NCBI GenBank assembly: GCA_002862095.1
Contig: PHSQ01000001.1
Span: forward strand, 310,001-374,000
Direction: 5' to 3'
Origin: Methylocystis sp. KS32
Lineage (GTDB): Bacteria; Pseudomonadota; Alphaproteobacteria; Rhizobiales; Beijerinckiaceae
DNA length: 64,000 nt
Shown here: piece after piece, positions 58,815-64,000 of the stretch
Layout: every line of letters begins with the position of its first letter
How positions within the stretch are numbered: position 1 is the stretch's first letter
The notes under the pieces: model-generated
The model's input: only the letters and a program-made list of their open reading frames with translations
Database searches by the model: none
Told to the model about the DNA's origin: nothing
Program-made: the position numbers and the translations under genes

Positions 58815-60176
58815 TTAATTCGCGCTCTTCTCCGGCTTGGCGGCGGCGTCCTTCGCGCTGGTCTCCTGCGACTGCAGGATCTGCGCCCGCGATTTGCCGT
58901 GCAGCAGTTCGACCGCGGCGTTCAGTTGCTTGTCTTTCTTTTCGTCCGCCGGCACATAAGCCTGCGAGCCGGTCTTTTCGTCCTCGCCGTTCTTTAGGTG
59001 ACCCTTCAGCGAAGCCTCGCCCTTGGTGTCGTCCTTGCCTTTGAGTTCGTCCGGCACGTCCTCGAGCAGCACGATGTCCGGGTCGATGCCCTTGGCCTGG
59101 ATCGAGCGGCCGGACGGCGTGTAATAGCGCGCGGTCGTGAGACGTAGCGCGCCGTTGGAGCCGCCGAGCGGGATAATGGTCTGCACCGAGCCTTTGCCGA
59201 AGGATCGCGTGCCGATCAGGGTCGCGCGCTTGTGATCCTGCAAGGCGCCCGCGACGATCTCGGAAGCGGAAGCCGAGCCGCCGTTGATCAGCACGACCAC
59301 CGGCTTTCCCTTGGAGAGGTCGCCCGGACGGGCGTTGTAGCGCTGGGTCTCGTCGGCATTGCGCCCGCGCGTGGACACGATTTCGCCGTGGTCGATAAAG
59401 GCGTTCACCACCTGGATCGACTGGTCGAGCAGGCCGCCCGGATTATTGCGCAGGTCGAGAATGTAACCTTTGAACTTGTCCGCCGGGATGTCCTGCTGAA
59501 ATTTTTGCATGGCGGTCCTCAGGCCGTCCGCGGTCTCCTCGTTGAATTGGGAGATGCGAATATAGCCGATGTCCTCGTCCTGCTTGTGCCATTTGACCGA
59601 CTTGATGTGGATTTCGGCGCGCTTGAGCTTCACCTCGATCTTTTGCTTGTCCTTGCCGCGCAAGAGTGTCAGCTTGACGGACGTGTCCACCGCGCCGCGC
59701 ATTTTATCGACCGCCTGATTGAGCGTGAGGCCCTGAACGCTCTCGTCGTCGATGCCGGCGATAAGATCGCCGGACATAATCCCCGCGCGCGACGCCGGCG
59801 TGTCGTCGATCGGCGCCACGACCTTCACGAAGCCGTCTTCCTGGGTGACTTCGATGCCGAGGCCGCCGAACTTGCCCTCGGTCTGGGTCCGCATGTCCTT
59901 GAAGCCCTTGGCGTCGAGATAGCTCGAATGCGGATCGAGCGACGAGAGCATGCCGTTGATGGCGGCCTCGATCATTTTCTGCTCGTCCGGCTTCTCGACG
60001 TAATCGGTGCGGACCTTGTCGTAAACGTCGCCAAAGAGGCTGAGACTTTTATAGGTGTCGGCGGGAGCTGCCAGAGCTGGACCGCCCAGCAATGTGCGCG
60101 CTTGCTGTCCAAGCGTTACACATCCGGCGCCAAGGGCGATGCCGGTTACGATCAAAGCAGTTTTCCGAAGAATCAT
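58815..60176 (-). CDS. ctpA: S41-family carboxy-terminal processing protease
   Basis: This 453-residue periplasmic serine protease trims protein C-termini and controls peptidoglycan hydrolases. It has a signal peptide (ALIVTGIALGAGCV), a PDZ domain at about 95-175 (GGLGIEVTQEDGFVKVVAPIDDTPA-type), and a catalytic core with Ser in NGGSASASEIVAGALQDHKRA near 320 and Lys in GTRSFGKGSVQTIIPL near 345. A charged tail (~80 residues) follows. The start ATG overlaps the envC stop by four bases and has GGAAGG upstream, so the two are coupled. Confidence 0.95.
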   Translation of the reverse strand: MILRKTALIVTGIALGAGCVTLGQQARTLLGGPALAAPADTYKSLSLFGDVYDKVRTDYVEKPDEQKMIEAAINGMLSSLDPHSSYLDAKGFKDMRTQTEGKFGGLGIEVTQEDGFVKVVAPIDDTPASRAGIMSGDLIAGIDDESVQGLTLNQAVDKMRGAVDTSVKLTLLRGKDKQKIEVKLKRAEIHIKSVKWHKQDEDIGYIRISQFNEETADGLRTAMQKFQQDIPADKFKGYILDLRNNPGGLLDQSIQVVNAFIDHGEIVSTRGRNADETQRYNARPGDLSKGKPVVVLINGGSASASEIVAGALQDHKRATLIGTRSFGKGSVQTIIPLGGSNGALRLTTARYYTPSGRSIQAKGIDPDIVLLEDVPDELKGKDDTKGEASLKGHLKNGEDEKTGSQAYVPADEKKDKQLNAAVELLHGKSRAQILQSQETSAKDAAAKPEKSAN

Positions 60177-61558
60177 CCGCCAACCTTCCGCGTATCCGAC
60201 CGCGCCCACCATGGGCCAGGGTCTATCGAAGTTCCGTCCTTGCGGAATTCGACGTATAAGATGGGCTGTTTCGCGCCTATCGCAATCGTCGCGGCAGTTT
60301 GCGCGGAGCCATCGCCCATGCTCGCCACGGGCTCACCGGCTAACACGAATTGCCCGACATTTACATTAATTCGAGCCATGCCGGCCATAACAATATAATA
60401 ACCGGCGCCGGCATTGATGATCAAGAGTTGTCCAAAACTACGGTACGGGCCGGAATAGGCGACCCATCCGTCGGCCGGGGCGATGACGATCCCTTTTTCG
60501 CGCGCGCCGATGGACACGCCTTTTTCCGTCCCGCCATAGCCGTCGGGCGAGCCGAACCGTCGAAGGATCTGGCCCATCGCCGGCATCGGCAGCCGACCTT
60601 TGAGATCCGCGAAGGCGACGGCCGGCGCAAGGCGCGCGGAATCGTGAAACGGCGCCGCGAGGGCGGCCGCTCGCTGCTCGCGCGAGAGCGCCGCGTCGGC
60701 GGCCTCTCTCGCGGCATCGGCCTCCCGCGCCGCCCGGGAGGCGCGTTTGGCGGCCTCATTGTCCGCCTCCATCCGCGCGATGAGATCCTTGATGCTCGTC
60801 GCCTGCGCGGCAAGAGCGCGGGCGCGTTCCGATTGCGCCACGCGGGCGCTTTCCGCCTCGTCCAGGGATTTTCGCCGCGCCTCGATCATCGGAGCCAAGT
60901 TGGAACGCTGGACGTTCAAGTCTTCTTTCTGCCGCGCGAGATTGGCCTGTTGGCCGCGAATGTCTTCCCGCAACCGCAATAACGCGGTAAGATCGACTTG
61001 GAGAGCCGCTGTTTCCGCCCGCATCTGGGGTAGCACGGAGCCGATGGTCATGGAGGCGCGGATCGCCTCCAAAATGTCCTCCGGTCGCGCGAGCAGCGCG
61101 GGGGGGGGACGCCGCCCCATGCGTTGCAACACCATCAGAACCTCGCCGACCAGGGCGCGGCGGTTCTTCAGCGACTCAACGAGGGCCTCCTCGCCCGCTT
61201 TCAGTTCGTCCAGCCTTTTCTCGACCTCCTGCGCGCTTTCCTCGGTGGCCCGCAGTCGCGCCGTCGCGTCGAGAAGGGTCTGATTGAGGCGCTCCCGTTC
61301 CGTTCGCAGGGTTGCGATTTCGCCTTCGATCTTACGCCTTTGCTCCTCGGAGGCGTCAATCGTGTCTTCGACGCCGCGCAGCTCGAGCTTTTTGGTGAAA
61401 ATATCCACGTCCTTGGCCGCGGACGGCTCTGGCGCTTGCGCCGGCTCCGCCCTAATCGGCGTGGCGAAACTGAGAACGCAGGAAAAGGCGAGCGTTGCAC
61501 TCCGTCGCCCGCCCTTGGCGACTCGCCTCGCCCCGCCACGCTTCAGCGACTCGCGCAA
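60173..61558 (-). CDS. envC: EnvC-like murein hydrolase activator
   Basis: The protein has 461 residues from TTG 61556-61558, which has AGGAG seven bases upstream; an in-frame TTG at 61627 has none. It has a signal peptide (LAFSCVLSFATPIRA), then about 200 residues of coiled coil (KIEGEIATLRTERERLNQTL and similar) and a C-terminal LytM domain. The LytM zinc ligands are missing: GVSIGAREKG, YYIVMAG and ILYVEFRKDG replace the usual His/Asp and HxH motifs. It is thus an activator of amidases like E. coli EnvC and not an endopeptidase. It is coupled to ctpA. Confidence 0.9.
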   Translation of the reverse strand: MRESLKRGGARRVAKGGRRSATLAFSCVLSFATPIRAEPAQAPEPSAAKDVDIFTKKLELRGVEDTIDASEEQRRKIEGEIATLRTERERLNQTLLDATARLRATEESAQEVEKRLDELKAGEEALVESLKNRRALVGEVLMVLQRMGRRPPPALLARPEDILEAIRASMTIGSVLPQMRAETAALQVDLTALLRLREDIRGQQANLARQKEDLNVQRSNLAPMIEARRKSLDEAESARVAQSERARALAAQATSIKDLIARMEADNEAAKRASRAAREADAAREAADAALSREQRAAALAAPFHDSARLAPAVAFADLKGRLPMPAMGQILRRFGSPDGYGGTEKGVSIGAREKGIVIAPADGWVAYSGPYRSFGQLLIINAGAGYYIVMAGMARINVNVGQFVLAGEPVASMGDGSAQTAATIAIGAKQPILYVEFRKDGTSIDPGPWWARSDTRKVGG

Positions 61559-61710
61559 GTTTTGGCTCCTCGCGCTTGCGTCGGGCGAAACATGTTCAAA
61601 TTTTCCAGCAACCTTCCAACCACGCAAATTCGCCCGCCCTGTCCGCGTCGCTTCGGCGATAGCCCTTCTTCTTTAAACCTATCCCGGGCGGGTTAATATG
61701 CGGAGCAAAT

Positions 61711-64000
61711 CTAGTCCACATTGCGGCGAAGTCTCGCTAGAATGCCGGAAGCTAGTCTATTTTCGAACAAAAATGGCGCGTCGCCAGCCAGTTTGCGTCT
61801 CCAGTTCGGCCGCTCCCGATCCGTTCCTGGCAGATTAACCGCGATCGCTTCCCCCGCGAGGTCGTCGAGCTGCGCCATGGCGAGAAGCGAGGGCGTCCGC
61901 GCCGCATAGGCGTGCGCCGCCGCCGCAAACTCCGCGCTGAAGGGCGCGTCCTCGCGGGTCTCGTTGAGCAAGCCTTCCCGCGCCAATGCGTCCAGCAAGC
62001 GCCGCCGGTCGGCCTGACGCGCCGACATTTCGGCGAGCGCCGCCTCTTCGTTCAATAACCCAAGCCTCGCCTTTTCCTCGATATCGCGGCCTTCCCACCA
62101 GCCTCGAAGGGTCGGCAGATCATGGGTCGAGACGCAGGCCATCGCCTTTTGGGCATAATGCGCAGGGGACTTGAAATCGGAGCCTTCGCGCTCGAACCAG
62201 AGCACGCGGTAGCTCTGGACCTCGGAATCGGCCAATCTCTCACTGAAGCCCCAAGGCAAAGTCCCAAGGTCTTCCCCGACGACAAGGCACCGGGCGCGGT
62301 CGGATTCGAGCGCGAGCTGGCCGAGAAGGTCTTCGAGCGGATAGGCGAGATAGGCGCCTTCCAACGCCCTCGCTCCTTCCGGGATGACGAACAGCCGCGC
62401 GAGCCCCATGGCGTGATCGATGCGCAGCGCGCCGGCGTGACGCATGTTCGCGCGCACGAGCTCCGCGAAAGCGGCGCAGCCGCCCTCCTTCCATAGCAGC
62501 GGATTGGCCGGCGGCAGCCCCCAGACTTGTCCCTCGCGCGAAAAGGGATCCGGCGGAGCGCCAATAGAGAATCCATCGAGCAATTGCTTGGCGTTACGCC
62601 AGCTCTCGCAACCGTCCGGGGCCGCGCCGACGGCGAGATCCCGGCAAAAGCCCAGCGACAGACCGGCGCCGCGGGCCTCCTGCGCCGCCTGTGAAAATTG
62701 GCGGTCGCAGAGCCACTGCAGATATTTGTGGTGGCGGATGCGACGCGCGTGCTTGTTCGCAAAGCTGCGCAACGCCGCCGTCTCGCCATCACGCAGCGGC
62801 TGCGGCCACTGTCGCCAGCCCACCCCTTGGCTCTCTTCGATGATCGTTTCGAAACAGGCGAAGCGGAACAAGGCTTCGCCGCCAAGTTTGACGAATTCGG
62901 CGAATTCGCGCGCGCGGACCGCGTTCGGCATGCGGCTTTCGAAATCATCGAAGGCGGCGAAACTTTCGCCGAAGGCCTTTTGTTTCAGAGCGTGAACGCC
63001 GGGATAATCGACCAGCGACGCTTCGCGCAAAGCCGCGAAATGAGGGGTTTCCCGAACGGGTCCATCGGCGAGGCGCGAAACGTCGAGATAGAGGGGGTCG
63101 AGAAACATTCGGTCCGAAGGATAGTAAGGACTGGCGCGCTCGCGATTTTCTCCAAAGAGCGCGTGCAGCGGATTGAGCGCGAGCATCGCCGCGCCATGCT
63201 GGGCGGAAAGGCGCGCGAGCTGCGACAGGGTGGTGAAGTCGCCGACGCCCTGGTCGCCCTCGCGCCGCACCGAATAAAGCTGCGCGGCGAGCCCGAATTC
63301 GCGCGACCGAGGAGAAGGCGAGAAACACCGCCGGGGCGCAACGGTCAGACCGCAATCCACGCCATCGAGCGATATGATATGCCGCCCGAGCGGCAGGACC
63401 GGAAGACGCGCGCGAAGTCCCTCGCGCGGCCGGCCGTCCACTCCCCGCCACTCCATGTTCTCCAGATCGCCGGCCCCGAGGCTTATGTATCGTTCTTCGC
63501 CCTCCTCCATTTTCAGCAAAAATTGCAGCGACAGCCCGCCGGCGCGACGCGGCGTCCGCAGCCAGATCGTTTCGCCCTCGCGATAGACTGCGCTTGACGG
63601 CAGCGCGCGGCCATCTTCCCGCTCGCGAAGACGGGCAAGACTCTCGCGCGCTTGAGAAAGATTGTTCGCCGGAAATCCCAGCGCTTCGAGCAAGCTCTCG
63701 ATCGTTGCTTTTGGAACTTCGTGTTCGTGTCCTTCGACGTCGCGCCAATCGAGCGCGACGCCGGCCGCCCGCGCAAGTCCATGCAAAATCTCGGGAGGCG
63801 CTTGCACTAATCCCGAGACCGTCTTCTCGGTCTTCTCTTCTCTCAACGCCACAACGGACCGCGCGGGCGCGAGCAGCCTGTGCTGCCGAAGAGAGGCCCG
63901 CGCCGTCGCGATTGCGATCCGCCAGGCGAAATTTTCGCGCGCGATCGGAAGGACTATCGAGGTTTCATTTCCGCCGCGATGCCAAACGATCAGGCGCCGA
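61711..64000 (-). CDS. malQ: GlgX-MalQ fusion: glycogen debranching enzyme / 4-alpha-glucanotransferase (N-terminus beyond the window)
   Basis: The frame is open from the right edge to the stop at 61711 (about 763 codons visible). The last ~700 residues are MalQ: FGLAAQLYSVRREGDQGVGDF, ALNPLHALF, ALRIDHAMGLARLF with the nucleophile Asp, VVGEDLGTLP with the acid/base Glu, and CVSTHDLPTLRGWW. Upstream, in the same frame and without a stop, codons encode a stretch resembling a GlgX C-terminus (ENFAWRIAIATARA, then LLAPARSVVALRE). A GTG at 63850-63852 could start MalQ alone, but no ribosome site is seen. GlgX-MalQ fusions are known. The product remodels glycogen and maltodextrin. Confidence 0.88.
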   Translation of the reverse strand, partial: RRLIVWHRGGNETSIVLPIARENFAWRIAIATARASLRQHRLLAPARSVVALREEKTEKTVSGLVQAPPEILHGLARAAGVALDWRDVEGHEHEVPKATIESLLEALGFPANNLSQARESLARLREREDGRALPSSAVYREGETIWLRTPRRAGGLSLQFLLKMEEGEERYISLGAGDLENMEWRGVDGRPREGLRARLPVLPLGRHIISLDGVDCGLTVAPRRCFSPSPRSREFGLAAQLYSVRREGDQGVGDFTTLSQLARLSAQHGAAMLALNPLHALFGENRERASPYYPSDRMFLDPLYLDVSRLADGPVRETPHFAALREASLVDYPGVHALKQKAFGESFAAFDDFESRMPNAVRAREFAEFVKLGGEALFRFACFETIIEESQGVGWRQWPQPLRDGETAALRSFANKHARRIRHHKYLQWLCDRQFSQAAQEARGAGLSLGFCRDLAVGAAPDGCESWRNAKQLLDGFSIGAPPDPFSREGQVWGLPPANPLLWKEGGCAAFAELVRANMRHAGALRIDHAMGLARLFVIPEGARALEGAYLAYPLEDLLGQLALESDRARCLVVGEDLGTLPWGFSERLADSEVQSYRVLWFEREGSDFKSPAHYAQKAMACVSTHDLPTLRGWWEGRDIEEKARLGLLNEEAALAEMSARQADRRRLLDALAREGLLNETREDAPFSAEFAAAAHAYAARTPSLLAMAQLDDLAGEAIAVNLPGTDRERPNWRRKLAGDAPFLFENRLASGILARLRRNVD

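Noticed and set aside
1..64000. tRNA, rRNA, CRISPR, insertion sequence or prophage
   Set aside because: I looked through the intergenic spacers and found no cloverleaf, regularly spaced repeats, transposase or integrase. A tRNAscan and CRISPR search would settle this.

Overview
The window is about 64 kb of GC-rich chromosome from an alphaproteobacterium, most likely of the order Rhizobiales/Hyphomicrobiales. Supporting signs are the direct-repeat LexA boxes of the GTTC-N7-GTTC type, the rpsF-rpsR pair with an acidic/basic S6 tail, an intracellular PHB depolymerase, the alphaproteobacterial-type GshA, and the System I cytochrome c maturation genes. A methylotroph or methanotroph such as Methylocystis/Methylosinus is possible, but no one-carbon gene is present to show it. 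I see no prophage, insertion sequence, CRISPR array, rRNA or tRNA. The region is mostly housekeeping chromosome with accessory patches.

Layout. 1-6 kb: the end of an unknown gene, PHB depolymerase, a DUF937 protein, an orphan Flp pilin, glutamate-cysteine ligase, and a LuxR-type regulator whose receiver domain has lost its phosphorylation residues. 6-10.3 kb: a compact minus-strand GH42 beta-galactosidase, galactokinase and GalT operon. 10.8-15.7 kb: an SplB-like radical SAM protein with two tandem LexA boxes upstream, a YchJ/SEC-C protein, DoxX, ArgJ and a parvulin isomerase. 15.8-20.4 kb: GlnE, a DUF815 ATPase, and ribosomal proteins S18 and S6. 20.9-26.6 kb: a zinc-ribbon protein, a tiny lipoprotein, PanB-HemH, a YfhO-like membrane protein and AcuI. 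26.8-30.9 kb: ccmI-ccmE-ccmF-ccmH. 30.9-35.8 kb: an alpha/beta hydrolase, TadA, an RluB-family synthase with a repetitive tail, RsmD and an isoaspartyl peptidase.

36.5-41.3 kb holds the prkA-yeaH-spoVR stress module, followed in the same direction by a FemAB/GNAT-like protein, a DHA2-type exporter and an L,D-transpeptidase. 45-49.7 kb: a HAD phosphatase, a membrane-anchored putative metalloprotease, and a DUF2946 protein next to a TonB-dependent receptor. 49.9-57.2 kb: a three-part Aas-type phospholipid repair protein, a TetR regulator preceded by two copies of one palindrome, a TauE exporter, a small DUF6875-like protein and a CelD-like acetyltransferase. 57.2-58.7 kb: ccmG, ccmD and ccmC, the second half of the split ccm set (ccmA and ccmB are not here). 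58.8-61.6 kb: CtpA and EnvC. The right edge cuts through a GlgX-MalQ fusion.

Points most worth following are the tandem SOS boxes on the SplB-like gene, the pseudo-receiver regulator, the twin TetR operator, the extended PrkA/SpoVR gene run, and several small genes that ordinary length cut-offs miss.
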